Assembly: GCA_002197995.1 (NCBI GenBank)
Contig: NGZR01000007.1
Span: 392,399-456,398 of the forward strand
DNA length: 64,000 bases
Origin: Gaeumannomyces sp. JS-464
Lineage: Eukaryota > Ascomycota > Sordariomycetes > Magnaporthales > Magnaporthaceae
Reading direction: 5' to 3'
The position numbers were made by a program, and so were the translations under genes. This document shows, piece by piece, positions 33,624-45,855 of the stretch; within the stretch, counting starts at the first letter, position 1; the number at the start of each line of letters is the position of its first letter. A model generated the notes under the pieces. The model had not been told where the DNA came from and ran no database searches. It saw only the letters and a program-made list of their open reading frames with translations.

Positions 33624-34064
33624 AGGCCGCGGGGAAGTCTCCCATGCTCTCTCTCCGTTGTCTTTAGGGAGATTGCTATGGCAAGCAGAAGCCTGTGGGT
33701 ATTGTTAAGGATGTGATTAGAGGTCCTGGGATGACGGACCGCAGGCGTATTCTAACATGGTCACGGGAAGAGAGGCATTCCTTTTATGCTCGGTTTCCGG
33801 CCTTGCGAGGTGTGTATATCTACACTCGGAACGCTTACACCAAAAGCGTAACAGTCATCCGTGTAATCTCAAGGAATAAGAAGATGATACCGACAGCTAG
33901 CACGGCACGGTATTAACGGACCCAAGCGCGCTAGATTACTACATGGCCCCTAGGTCATCACGAGGCCGCGAAGACAACGCCCCAAAAGCCTAAAGAAAAG
34001 AACAGCTAGTGTTAGGAGTATATTGTATATTGGTAATGGTGTGGACATTCTCTACATAAGAACA

Positions 34065-34081
34065 GGTATGAATGCCATACC
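34065..34081. repeat. Inverted repeat, 6-bp arms, 5-nt loop
   Basis: GGTATG, AATGC, CATACC. Last of the inverted repeats in this island. Confidence 0.8.
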
Positions 34082-34429
34082 CACCTATCCGTTCCGACCT
34101 TACCAAGATCGCGAAGATCAGGGGGTGGTCAGGAGAAAACAATGCTGCACAAGCCAACCTACACCCAGCTGTTGAGCAGACGAGCCACGTGCTAGATCCG
34201 AGGAAGTGGGTCGTTGTGGGACAGTGAGATTCTTATCTTATCGTCGAACAGGGGTCCAAAAAAAAAAAAACTCGTCGACAAAGGAGCTTGCTCGTGTGGG
34301 GTTCCCTGGGACGGCGCGGAAACACAGCCAAAGGTCCGCGGCTTGCTGGATTTTCTCTTGGCCAGCGCCGACAAAAAGAATCGACGCGACAGAACCCGGT
34401 CCCCCATCCTATACCAAAATTCCGCAAAG

Positions 34430-36700
34430 ATGGGTGTCGGCCGGCGCATGAAGAAGCAGGGCATGCCCGAGCCCCTTTCGGAGGAGCACTTTGCCAACCT
34501 GAAGCGCAAAAAGGGCATTCCCGTCGACGATCCGCCTACGGCCGAGGCGCGGTCGAGCAAGAAGCGGAGGACCTCCAAGAAGACGGAGCAGGCGCCCAAG
34601 GCTCAGGCGAAGGCTAATGAAAAGTCCAAACTTTCCAAGAAGCCCGCATCCAAGGCCAATGGCTCCAAGGCCGTGGCGGCAGCCGCCAGCAACGGCAAAA
34701 CGGCCCCCAAGTCCAAGAAAGCCCCGAAGCTGGATTCAGACGATGATTCCATCGCCTCATCGCTAGGTGATCTTGAGGATTTTGGCGGTCTCGAAGATGA
34801 CGATGAGCTGGGTGGCGCCGCGCTAAGGGACGACTTCCTGGATGGTGACGACGACGATGACGATTCGGTCTATGATTCGGACCAGGACACACGGAAGGAG
34901 AAATTTGTCTTCTCTGAAGACGAGGATGACGACTCTGACAGGGAGGAGAAGCTCACAGCCGCGAACATCGAGGGGCTGTCGAGGATATTGGATAAAGAAA
35001 GGGAGGAGGAGGAGGAAGAGAACGAGGCGGAGCTCCGCGAGGATGCACTGCAGACCAACATTGTTGGAGACAAGCCGCATGTCCTCGAGGACGATGAGGG
35101 TGATGAGGATATGCCTAAGGCTAAGGCTCTCCTAGCGCCAGACCTTCAGATGCTCCGCACCAGGATAACAGACGCTGTCCGCGTGCTCGAAGACTTTGCC
35201 AACCTGGCCGAGGAGGGCCGCAGCAGAGCCGAGTACAGCAACCAGCTGCTTAAGGATATCTGCGCCTACTACGGCTACAGCGAATACCTCGCCGAGAAGC
35301 TGATGCAGCTCTTCCCCGCCCGCGAGGCCTTCGCCTTCTTCGAGGCCAACGAGACCCGCGCCCCGTCGTCATCCGCACCAACACTCTGCGCACCAGCCGC
35401 CGCGACCTGGCCCAAGCCCTTGTGAACCGCGGCGTAACCCTTGAGCCCGTCGGCAAGTGGTCGAAGGTCGGCCTGCAGATCTTCGACGCGAACGTGCCCC
35501 TGGGTGCGACCCCTGAGTACCTGGGCGGACATTATATCCTCCAGGCCGCCTCGTCGTTTCTCCCAGTCATGGCTCTCTGCCCGCAGGAGGGTGAGCGCGT
35601 TCTCGACATGGCCGCCGCCCCCGGTGGTAAGACGACGCACTGCGCCGCCCTCATGAAGAACACGGGCGTCATTATCGCCAACGATCCCAGCAAGTCTCGT
35701 GCCAAGGGTCTCATCGGAAACATCCACCGCCTCGGCGCCAAGAACGTCATCGTCTCCAACTACGATGCCAGGGAGATCCCGACCCTGATGGGCGGCTTCG
35801 ATCGTGTTTTGCTTGATGCCCCTTGCTCCGGTACTGGCGTTATTGCCAAGGATCCCAGTGTCAAGACAAACAAGACGGAACGCGATTTCATGCAGCTGCC
35901 GCATACCCAAAAGCAACTGCTGCTAGCGGCCATAGATTCGACAAAGAGCGGCGGCTACCTTGTCTACTCGACTTGCAGTGTCACCGTGGAAGAGAAGTAC
36001 GTCTCCATTATAATGGCTGGCATCTGGTCTATCTGTTCGCCCATGATTGCTAACAATGATTGCTCTGTAGTGAACAAGTCGTCAACTATGCTCTTTCTCG
36101 TCGTCCCAACGTCGAGCTCCTGGAGACTGGCCTGCCTTTTGGCAAGGAAGGATTCACCAACTTTATGGGAAAGAAGTTCCACCAGAGCCTGAAACTTACC
36201 AGGCGCTACTACCCTCACACGTAAGCTCCCCGGCACGCGGCCACCAGCTGGTCCGCGAAGTCGCTCTTGGGCTTTCACTGATATATGTGCGACAGATACA
36301 ATATGGACGGCTTTTATGTAGCCAAGTTCAAGAAGACGGGCCCAACACTAGCCAATGCCCGTGGCGCCGCCCACACGTCGACTGCCTCCACCGCAACCGC
36401 CGCTCCTGTTGCCGACGGCGTCAACGGCGACGAGATGGACATCGACAAGACCCGGTCAAGGACGAGGAGGACCAAGAAGGTGGCGAGTTTGGCGGGTTCG
36501 ACGACGAGGAGGACGAGAAGTACATGGAACGTGCCAAGCGCAACGCCATGAGGCGCAGGGGTATCGACCCCCATGCGCTCAACAAGCCGAAGAAGGAAAA
36601 AGCGGAGAAGCAAGATAAGGCGGAGAAGACGGAGAAGAAGGAAAAGACAGAGAAGGACAAGACGGAAAAGAAGGAAAAGAAGACCAAAAAGGCCGCATAG
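34430..36700 (+). CDS. nop2: NOP2, 25S rRNA (cytosine-C5) methyltransferase
   Basis: A nucleolar m5C methyltransferase of large-subunit rRNA, needed for 60S assembly. Exons are 34430-35996, 36071-36220 and 36296-36700, about 707 residues. The N-terminal 230 residues are Lys-rich then strongly acidic (DDDDDD, EEEEE), as in Nop2. The catalytic core shows ERVLDMAAAPGGKTTH (SAM motif), LLDAPCSGTGVI (motif IV Cys) and YLVYSTCSVTVEE (motif VI catalytic Cys), then MDGFYVAKFKK. The C-terminus is a Lys/Glu repeat. Introns at 35997-36070 (GCTAAC branch) and 36221-36295 join cleanly. One base is missing near 35355 (before RPVVIRTNTLR) and one near 36452. Start ATG 34430 gives MGVGRRMKKQGMPEPL; the in-frame sequence upstream is not family-like. 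Confidence 0.92.
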
Positions 36701-37811
36701 ATGAAGGGCATGGTTGTCTTGTGTTGCATGGAATCTGCATGATCTGCTCGTCTTGCTTTCTTGTATGTATGGCAAAGGTGGTCACTGATACCCGTTGGCC
36801 TGAGCTATATATGACGAAGTATAACGCATATGTACGATTTCTGCCGACACATCACGCAGCAACTCCAGAAGAACCCAACGTCAGTCACGACAGGGAGGAC
36901 CTGCTCGTCGAGTTTCAGTTCAGATGCACGACTATGCCCTGCAAGGTAGAGCACAGAGTACGATGAGTTAAAAAAAAAACATGTTAATGGACATGTGATG
37001 CGCGTTGATGGACACGGCTAGTACCTAGGTAGGTAGGTAGGTAGTCAGAAAGTGGCACAAAAACGAGAGCAGGAACTCTTTATATCACACTACACCCGGC
37101 CTTCCTCCAGAAAGCGGCATGCTATGTACGTTTTACGGCATGAGTATCTCCAAAAAAAGAGAGCAAGAATGTGCGGATACGGGGAAAGAGAAGGGACGAA
37201 TGCAGAAGCAGGCTATTGACACCAACCATGGGAGTTGGTATGAAGCCATCGGCTGTCTTGTTGCTTAGCGGTATCCCGCCAGCCCGTCTAGAAATTATAG
37301 GGCGGACGAGAAAAGACGAGTCCCAAAGAAACTAAAGATTAAACAACGAAAATCCTCCGGAGCGCTGTCCCACGGATCGCGAGGGCGACGGGGTGACGGG
37401 TGAGAAGCAAGGGCGAAGATATAGACGCAACAGAAACAAAACAGGAATATGAAAACAATAGGATCAGGTATAAACTGCACCGTGTATGCGACGGGCTCTC
37501 TGTGTGATACAACTCCTGAACATCTATACTTTCGGTACAGAGCTCTCCTCATGCGCGCTTGTCGCTATTCTCACTCCTCACCCTTCTTTTATTCCCTGCT
37601 GGCGTTCTGTGTCAGTCGGGACCGACCATGAGCGAAATTCCGCGCGGTTCTCCAGGGATTGTCTTCCGATTTCCTCTTGTCCCGGCCCGACTTGCCCGCG
37701 ACGATATGTGAAAAAAATGCAGTAACGGAATGAAGGTGAGAAATAATAACCAAGAAACAAGCTAGGGAAAAATAAAGAGAAAGAAAGGAGAGAGAAAAAA
37801 AAAGGCTCAGA
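36701..37811. other. Intergenic between convergent NOP2 and WHI2-like gene
   Basis: 3' regions without a supported ORF. Contains a TAGG microsatellite (37022-37045), a short A run at 36970-36978, and a purine-rich stretch near 37740-37804. Confidence 0.5.
37022..37045. repeat. (TAGG)n microsatellite
   Basis: TACC followed by about five tandem TAGG units. It begins with the TACCTAGGTA motif seen elsewhere in intergenic DNA of this window. Confidence 0.8.
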
Positions 37812-39811
37812 TCAGCGGAGACCAATGACGCTCATCTCAAGCGTCCAGACCCTGCGGATCCAAACCTTGAGCTTGCCCTCGACGCCCTCAACGTTGTCGA
37901 GCTCGACACCCTCCCACCAGCACCGGCGGGCAGGCTTCCGCCAGAAGAGGAGCAGCTTCTGCGCCATACCCACTGCATTGCTCCCCATGTCGTTACCGCG
38001 GATATCGCTACGCAGCCGCGCCAGTGCCAGGCTACAGATGACTGCCTTGTTGGGCTCGCCGGCACGGTGGCCCCAGGTGTCATCGTGATCGAAACCACTG
38101 GTTGGTAAAGAGTGTGTCAGCAGTGAGGCTCTGAGCCTAGAGCAAGTCAAGGTATGCAGAGAGATGGATGCATAATATCCGGGGAATGCATGATCTTGAG
38201 AGAAAATACTACTAACCCCGCAGTCAGCATTTCAATCAGGTGAGCCTCGGTGGTCCCGGGCTCATCACTCCGCTTGAGGCCGCTGAAGATACCGTCCTGC
38301 TTAAGCAGCGCCCTGGCCGCGGCCCGCTTGACCTCGATCATGTCGGGCTGCTTGATGTCGGCTCTCGGGGGGATGGCGTAAAAGTCGAGATCCTCGCGCA
38401 GCACAATGATGCCCGCCCTCTTAGAGGAGTCATCGCGGCCGGCGTTCATAGGTTCGATCGGCACCATCTCGCCGTCCTGCGACGCGCTGGGCGAGGAATC
38501 CGTCGGGATTGTCTGCGCCACGTTGCGGAAGAAGTCCAGCATGTATTGGAGCGATGCTGGGTCATACTTTGGACGGAAATGGCATGACGCGATGGTCGAG
38601 TTAGAGCTGGCGACACCATTGTAACACAGATCAGGGATGGTAGGCAACAAACATCGACCTGGACGGCATCGCCGTCGGCAAAACCACCCATGTGACCCTC
38701 TGGGAAGAGCCCGTTAGGAAAGAGTGACAAGAGGACGAACTCGGGCAGCGTTAGTAGCTCATCCCTGGAGAGCATGAAACGGGTACCACTGGAAATTACA
38801 CAGCAGCGCCCAAGTCAGTATTATCCTGGAAAGCGCGCCTCATCGAGGTCAGGAAAGGTGATGTTCGTTGTTGAAGTGCTTACCGAAGGTCCATAGTGAT
38901 TGTCTCGTCGGCGCCAACATCTGGACGGGGCCAAGGCAAGCACGTCAGCTACTTGTTGCAAACCCCAAAGGTCACCGAGTCTCATGTGAGAGCGACACGA
39001 GTGTTTGTATCCTGATGTCGCCGCTGCTGTTGCCGTTCGTGCTCACCTCCGATAGAGTTGATGGGTGGCCCCCTTGTTGGACCTGAGTAATTATACTCGA
39101 CGCTCCTCCTGCGGCCGCCATCAGATAGCTGAAAGACTGGAGGGGACTGAATCCCTCCTCGTAGGCCGGCGGCGGTTCAGAGTCGTCAGCGTCCTTGCTG
39201 CGCGAAGAAGGCTCGCCTTCTCTTTTGCTGTCGCGCGGGAGGGCGCGCTTGGTTTCGTCCTGGAAGGAGTAGCTCCCGGACGGATCGCTGGACCCCGAGG
39301 CTAGCGGCGCGTAGGCTGGCGCGGCGGCGGACTCGAAGAGCTCAAGGCTGGACGGGTCGTCTCCGTCGTTATTCTCGTTGTCGCGGCCGTCGGGGATCAC
39401 GAACGGGGCGGGAGCGGCGACAAGGCTCGAGAACGGGGGCGGTCCGGGGCGGAACGAGGACGGGGAGGCGTCTGATGTTTCCGAGGCCGGGTACTGCGGT
39501 GGCGGACTGAGCTGTCTTTCTGGCGGCGGTGGTGCAGGGCGCGAGGAAGAAGGGACGGCGGAAGACGAGGGTGCGGCAGATGGCGTCAGGGCCTCGTTCA
39601 CCTCAGGATTGAGGCTTCCTAGCTTTCCGCTCGTGACGGCGTCTGTGAGATCGAAGCCTGGTCGGTCTTCCTTGGCGGCGGCCGTGACTGCTGCTGCCGT
39701 GGCGACCGTGGCGGACGCGGATGAGGGCGATGAAGATCCGTTGCTGGAGTCCAACTTGGCGGAATGGCGGCGACGGTCTCCCGTCTTCCAAATCGTGCTA
39801 CGTAGGCGCGG
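37812..39811 (-). CDS. whi2: WHI2-like phosphatase-activator/stress-growth regulator (5' end unresolved)
   Basis: Whi2 proteins with Psr phosphatases restrain growth under stress and nutrient limitation. Minus-strand exons are 39047-39811 (5' limit uncertain), 38884-38920, 38653-38788, 38217-38566 and 37812-38097. The BTB-like core reads RFMLSRDELLTLPEFVLLSL, FPNGLFPEGHMGGFADGDAV and YDPASLQYMLDFFRNVAQ, followed by REDLDFYAIPP and AVGMAQKLLLFWRKPARRCW near the C-terminus. The first exon is Ser/Pro/Ala-rich, with STIWKTGDRRRHSAKLDSS at its open 5' end. There is no in-frame ATG there and a TAG lies immediately upstream, so a short upstream exon (an acceptor ATCTAG fits at 39812) or a sequence error is likely. 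One base is missing near 39068. Identity is strong; the start is not known. Confidence 0.85.
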
Positions 39812-40925
39812 CTAGATGGCGAGGGCTGGTGGACAGCCAGGGCTGGTGGACAGCCGGGGCTGGCGGATAAAGCGGCTGTTGTCTGGCTAAGAGTGCCCAA
39901 TTTTGCGGCAGCTCATGGACACGGGGGCTTTGTGATGGCAGTGTGCATGTGGATGTATGTAGGTGTGATTTCGGGGGGTGTGGTGGTGGTGGGCAATCGG
40001 GTGTCAACGGCTGTCTTCAATTTCCAGTCGGGAAACAGGCGGCGGTATGATCATTGATGGATGGGCACCACCCTGTGCTTGTGCTGCTTGACGCCGAGCT
40101 TTTGGTTGCAGCCGTTGGTGCGTGCATCCCAGGGAAACCTTGTCTCGCGAGGGGAGGAGCGACGAGACCCTCTGAAAGTGGATTGGATGTATCTCAGTGC
40201 TTTTCCTTGTACCTTTGTGCCCTTTCCATCTTCAGACGGTTCCTCGATCGAGACGCAAGTTGACGATAATCAGTCGCACATTGGCGCATTTACTAACACT
40301 CGTTTCGATCAATTGCAACCAGGGACCTAGAATGAGACTGGGAATTGTGCTGAGGTGTCAGCAGCTGCGCCGGATCAATTCAGTCGCCAGGCTGGCGTGC
40401 AGTAGAGTGCTCTCGTTGGTTGCCCAGTCCCCGGACTTCATGGTTGAATCCCACCCCATTTGATTTTGAACCAAAAGAAAGGTTGCCACTGGGGCTGGGT
40501 CCCGCCCGCCCCGTCCAGTCGGTCCCTGGAATTCATCTTGGTTGTACCCGCCACGCTGGATTGCTGCGTCCGAAAGCCAAAGATACTTCCCAATTCAAAG
40601 CACCCATGCTTAAAATGGCGCTAGCCAGACTCCGTCATCGTGATTGGTCAGGCCCCGGCGGCTAGCAAGCCACCAGTGGGGGCCCCATGAAGTTGTCCGT
40701 CTTACCGTCCTTGCCGCTAGGAATAGCGCGCTTCCAAAACTAGAGCATCATGCTGCACGTAACATAACACTGCACAACTGCCGCAACCAGCCCGGCTCGG
40801 CATGCTTCGGAGTCCAGCCTTGCACAAAGGGGCACGCTGGGAGTAAAAATCAGCAAGCTGTTCTATTCACAGCAACTGGGGGTATCAAAAAGAACAAAGT
40901 CTCTGCCCGGCTGCCTGAGCCTCTC
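39812..40925. other. Intergenic upstream of WHI2-like gene
   Basis: Probably holds the missing 5' exon and promoter of the WHI2-like gene and the 3' region of the GPATCH1-like gene. It contains a 17-bp tandem repeat (39823-39867). No other ORF is supported. Confidence 0.45.
39823..39867. repeat. 17-bp tandem repeat, about 2.6 copies
   Basis: Units GGGCTGGTGGACAGCC(A/G) at 39823-39839 and 39840-39856, then a partial unit. Lies at the presumed upstream splice boundary of the WHI2-like gene. Confidence 0.85.
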
Positions 40926-43205
40926 TTATTCCTCTTCATCGCTACTGTCGCCAAAAACGGCCTTGAATACGTCTTCTCCGGCTCTGGCCTTCTCAAGAGC
41001 CGCATTTCTTGTTGGATCCACCGCGGTTGCAGTGCCATTGGACTCGGACGAGACTTTGACATCCGGTGCCCGGGCCTCCTCAGGAACAACCCGAGCGTCG
41101 TGGTCTCCATCGCCACCATTTCCACCCGGGGGTACCTGGCCGCTGGAAGACGTACCGTAGTCATAGGCATGTGCCCTGAAAGGTCGCTGAGGGGCTGCGC
41201 TAGGTTCTACGTCCGCGTCTGACTGAACCACAGCCGGGGGCTTCACGTTGAATCTCTTGCAGAGGAGACGAGCCGGGTAGAAGTCATGTGATGACCTCGT
41301 CATTGGTCCAAACATCCCCATCCTAGCAGCCTCTTCGGCCGGATCCGAGGGTTTCGGTGGTGGCCTCGAGATCGGCGCGCCCTCGACAGCTGCGTCTCCA
41401 GGCCTGTCAGATAAGATTTCGGGGTGGAGGACGAGGTTGTGAATCTTGAAGCCATAAACCCGGACATCGGTTTGAAAATTCGTGCGCAGCTGAAGAACTC
41501 GTGGAACTCTCGAGCCAGTTTATCATTACTCATTCCAGCCGGCTTTGTGGGCAAAGCAGGCAAGAATCCGGCTTGGTATCCAGGTAGGCTCTGTACCTGG
41601 ACCTTTGCTTCGTTGTCCGCATAAGGAGCGCCTCCGCTGGCGCCAGGCGATAGCAGCCGTCGCTGTAGCCTTGTCCAGTGACGGAACGTCCTTGAGCAGT
41701 TCCGCCAGCTTCTCTTGCGCAGACATTGCGAAGGCAGCCGGTATCTCTCCTTTTGCCTGAGGTAGGTTCTGATTTCCTGTCGCGTACCAAGCGATCCCTT
41801 GCAGAAGCGGACAGGAAGTCGAAGACCGACTTGCCGGGCAGTTGCTTTCTCCTAATAGTGCCGCTCGTGATTTGGGGGTCCAGTTTGGACGCTTTCGCCG
41901 CGTCGGCAGTCGACATGTAGGCCGTCGGCTCGGCTCGTGCTGATACTGGCTGCCGCGATGACTTCCAGCCTGGCGGGACTTGGGGTGGGGGATATTTTCC
42001 GCTTGTATACATCTCCGACACCAATGGATCTGGGTGCTGTGCAAGGACAAAGCCGTCTAGTGGGAGGCGGCCATCGTGACATTTCTTGGCCCCCAATCTC
42101 ATCTTTTTCGAGATGAAAACAGGCTTTGACTTAAGAAGGGGATTTGCTGATGTGCTCGAGACAGCATCCTTCTTCTTTTTCTTCTTCTTGTCACCACCGA
42201 TGACTTTGTTGTACGATATGCGCGGCCCGATCTCATACGGGTCCTCGTCGTCCGAGCCTGTGTCGTTCAGCACGCCCAGGCCGATCCCGCCACGACCCTT
42301 TTCCGGCTTGTTCGTCTTTTTGCTCAAGAGAGATAGCGGCTGCGAGGGGCCAAGGAAGTCATCCTCATCTTCATCTGCAGAATGGCGATCCTCGCTTGCG
42401 GGTTTCAGGGGGGTCAGACGAGCCTCGCCGGCAAAACCAAGGCCTTTGCAGTCTGTCTTCCGTTCAAATTTTATCATCACAGCATTCTCTGGTGCAAAGA
42501 GGTGAACCGCCTGCTGGTCATCAGCAGCCCCGGCGCCTGGGCCTACGCCAAGACGGGCTTTGCGCAGGACCTTGGGGCCGATGCCCTGTCCCTCTTTCCA
42601 GCCCATTTTTTTGAGGAGCTTGGTACCCATAGTCTCGCCCTCGATTCGGAACAGGCCGGCAAGCCCACCGGACCGTCCAACCTCATCTTCGGTAGAGCCG
42701 AATGCGGCGAAGTCTTGTGCTGTCTGCAGCTTCCGCGACTCTTCGGCATCGGCAAGATCTTCGTCGTCCATGAAGTCTTCGGGTCGCTGCAGGGCGGCCT
42801 TGGGGTCGTCCTTGCGACGGTTGGTCCGTGAGGACACGAAAGTCGACGGCGTCCATCCTTCTTTTGACCCAACGGTGTTGAAATATCTGCGCGCCGGCCA
42901 GGGAGAGCCAGTTAGCCATGCGCGAGCTCACGTTTTTGTCGCCAGCCTACCCAGATAGCCAGGACTTCGTTTTGTCTTCCTGCCTTGATTTCTACTTACC
43001 CTGCGCTAAATCCGCCCGTGAAAGCGCCGTGCAGCCGTTTGCGGCCGCGCTCGTCCCTCACCTCCTGCTTCCAGACCGGGACGTAGGATCCATCGTCGCG
43101 AACGTCGGGGTCGAGTGGCGGGAGGGGCGTTCCGAAAAGGACGAAGGGCGACTGCTTCGCCTGGAGGTCGGCCTCGAACGCAGCCCTAGGCCTCTTCACG
43201 GACAT
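40926..43205 (-). CDS. GPATCH1-like G-patch protein (spliceosome-associated)
   Basis: Homologues of GPATCH1 associate with active spliceosomes and DEAH helicases. Minus-strand exons are 43000-43205 and 40926-42886, about 720 residues. The N-terminus [14 protein letters not shown] and [20 protein letters not shown] mark the family's N-terminal domain; the first intron joins FSAG to [18 protein letters not shown]-patch follows near residue 150 ([18 protein letters not shown]). Later blocks are [45 protein letters not shown] and [20 protein letters not shown]. The tail [15 protein letters not shown] is typical. The frame changes at least four times, near 41780, twice between about 41590 and 41660, and once between about 41320 and 41400, each joining conserved segments. 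The start at 43205 is the first ATG giving the family N-terminus. Confidence 0.87.
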
Positions 43206-44677
43206 GGGTGAAGACGCGGAATATCGACAGCAAGTAGACGCTCCGCCGAGGGTCAAGGCTTAGAGGCTCATTGTATGCGTTGGGCAGATGAGGTGGTGAC
43301 ACTTCAGCCAAATGCTGCAGTACCGCATCATTTCGCGGCACTGAGGTAATTGGCAGTTGCAATTAGCGTATCCGACAAGCCGAGCCAAGGCCCCAGCACG
43401 GTGAATTTCCCCGGATCCATGGCGGGTTGATGGAGTGGGTCACACCGCAAGGTTGAAGCAGCCTCATGCCCCGACGCCGCCCTTTCTAGCATTGGTGATG
43501 AATGTGGTGCGCGAGATATTATGTGCAACCAATAAACCCAGGAACAAACAGCTCACAGCTTCAGCCACCGAGCGGTCCTATTCAGCTAGAGCTGGCTGGC
43601 ATCGTCAAGCAACTGGGATAACATAAAGAATGGGCTTCGGATCATTTAGGCACGATCACAGCCATTTGGCAAAACCAGCCGGTATTACAAATAACCAAAA
43701 GTACACGCGGATTCGGCGGCCAAAGCGCCAAAAGAGAGACGACCGAATGGAAGAGTACCAGCATATGTTGTATCACTGTACGTGAAAGGCCGTGTCGACA
43801 AACCAGTGAATCAGCACAGGTTGACACCGGCATCGAGACAGACACCCCACTACGAGCCAGTCATACCTGCATATCCAGTCCAGAGTAGAGCACAAAGACT
43901 CCCGTTGACGACCCCTCACCATGGGTATGAGAAATGCTTACTGGGCATGAGAGACGAAGCGCGTAGGGACAATGTTGTATAGATCTGGGTTAAAGTATAT
44001 TTCTTTGCTACCGGGGGAATATCAGAATTTCTAGGAACGACATAGCATATTCAGACCATGGGAGCTCGGGCATCCATCTTGTGTGACCAATAGCCAACCA
44101 AATCGACAAGCATGACCCTATTACGTCTAGAAGTCAATCCCAGCCCCGGGTTTTGTTGGCCTCGGATATTCTCTTGCTGGAAACGTTCACAAAACGGACA
44201 AGTGGTAAACGAGGCTATCGGGATCGTTATTATAATATTTGCCAAAGTAATCGGCCAGACGAGGCTCGTGGCCCAGGATGGCTGGATACCTTCTCTCGCC
44301 GGCCGGACGCAAGATGGCGGGATGGGTGACATTGGACCGGGAGTGTGAGCGAACATCAATGAGAAGGGAAAGGCACAAGGAACAAAGAGCTCGCTCCAAT
44401 TAGAGTGTTGAGCGAGGAGCATGGGTGCAGGACAGCAAGGGTGCAGCCTGGGTGCAGCGCAGGTTGGCGGGGCTGAGATTGGGTTGCAATGGATCTGTCT
44501 ATGAGGTAATGCTTATGATCCAGGCCAGGGCCACACTGCGTCAGCACTGCAGCGAACAGGGCTTCGAATGGAAGGGGAACAGGAACGTGAGGAAGAGAAA
44601 AGAAGATCATGATAGGAAAAGAAGAAGGGGAAAAATAGAAGAGTGAGGGGAAGTAGACAGAAAAAATCCTAAGGAGG

Positions 44678-44762
<85 letters not shown>

Positions 44763-45855
44763 CGAGAGGAAGCGTAAAACGCATGTTTTCCGTTGAGCTG
44801 GCATTTCCACAAGACAGCTCCTTGTTAGCAAGTGTGCCGTGTATTTTAACTGGACGACTGGACGACGGTGTTGTGCAGAAATTGCTTGAGCGCGGGCCAA
44901 ACCATGCTCTTGATCAATTGGGTCAGATGCCCGGCTGCCCGGGCCCAAATTCGCTGGCAGCTCGAATCCTGGCTGCTCACGCTGAGTCTGCAAGCGTGAC
45001 CAGACGCCTCCAGCGAGCACCAGGTCGCTCGACGAAACCTCCAACGCGGGCCCCGGCCGAAGCCAGCATATGCGGCGGTCCGACTGTCTTTTTATTGCTT
45101 CGCATCTGGTCGCGGCCGCTGCTTTGTCCCATCGACTTCCTCCTGGCCTATTTTCTTTTTGTCCTGGCGCGCGGGCTTGGACACACTCCTTGCACAACCG
45201 TTTTGGCGGGGTGGGCACGTCCATCCCGTCACCACCTGCACTGCCGCTCCCATAACCACCAAACCACCACCGCCATCTCTCCAACCGTCGGAACATTAGG
45301 TCTTGGACTTCGCAAGCACCAGGTCTGCCGACTTGGGTGAGGCAACCGGCCTGGAGACTCCACAAGCAGCCCAACACGCCCACACCCCATGCACGCGTAA
45401 CCCAGGCCGCAGTCAGTTGTGCGGTCCCCATCGGAAAGACCCAAGTCCCAGCCGCGGGCCTTTCAATTTTGCATTCGTTTTGGCTTCCCCACTGCTCCCG
45501 CCGCTAGCAGGCTCGCTCCAGAGTGTGACTGGCTGTACCACAAGCCGCCAGCTGCCGTCGTTTCCGCCTGGCTCCCTATCCCCTGCCCGCCGTACCGACC
45601 TTTCTCGTTGGGGGTCGGAGAAGCCTGTCGGCCGTGATAAGGGCACCACCGTTGCCAATCAAAATCTCTATCCGCTCCCCCAGGGCGTCCTGCGCTCTGT
45701 GGCCGTCGCTCCAAGACTTGACCTGCCTAACCCACCTAGGCAGAGCCCTCGCACCAGCATCGACCACCCCCGTCGCCGCGTCTCCGTCATTTCGCGCCCC
45801 AAGAGACCAGGGAATGAGGGAGTCGAAAAAATAGAATAGTAATAATCGCCGCGAA
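43206..45855. other. Intergenic: long divergent region between GPATCH1-like gene and KIN1
   Basis: About 2.65 kb with no supported gene. It holds an (A)52(GA)n compound repeat (44678-44759) and, nearer KIN1, about 1 kb of C-rich sequence likely to be promoter and long 5' leader. ORFs of 100-270 codons overlap the repeats and are compositionally artificial. Confidence 0.5.
44678..44759. repeat. Compound repeat (A)52(GA)15
   Basis: Fifty-two A followed by about fifteen GA dinucleotides. A microsatellite, or a poly-A tail relic; exact length is unreliable. Confidence 0.9.

Larger units (their letters stand above)
33234..34429. other. Gene-free island with inverted repeats between LysM-like gene and NOP2
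   Basis: No supported gene. It differs in texture from neighbouring intergenic DNA: four perfect inverted repeats or palindromes, an 11-bp direct repeat (33459-33469 and 33523-33533), and two TGTTA(A/G)G starts (33704 and about 34010) with nearby TATA-like sequence. It may be a degenerate transposable element. The last 200 bp include the NOP2 promoter. Confidence 0.45.

Noticed and set aside
33704..33910. Definite solo LTR with GGTAT target duplication
   Set aside because: GGTAT flanks the segment on both sides, but the right end would not finish in CA, so the boundaries cannot be defended; kept only as a possibility.
44607..45431. Long ORFs over the A52/GA repeat
   Set aside because: They consist largely of Phe, Ser, Leu or Lys runs translated from the repeat, with no conserved motif.
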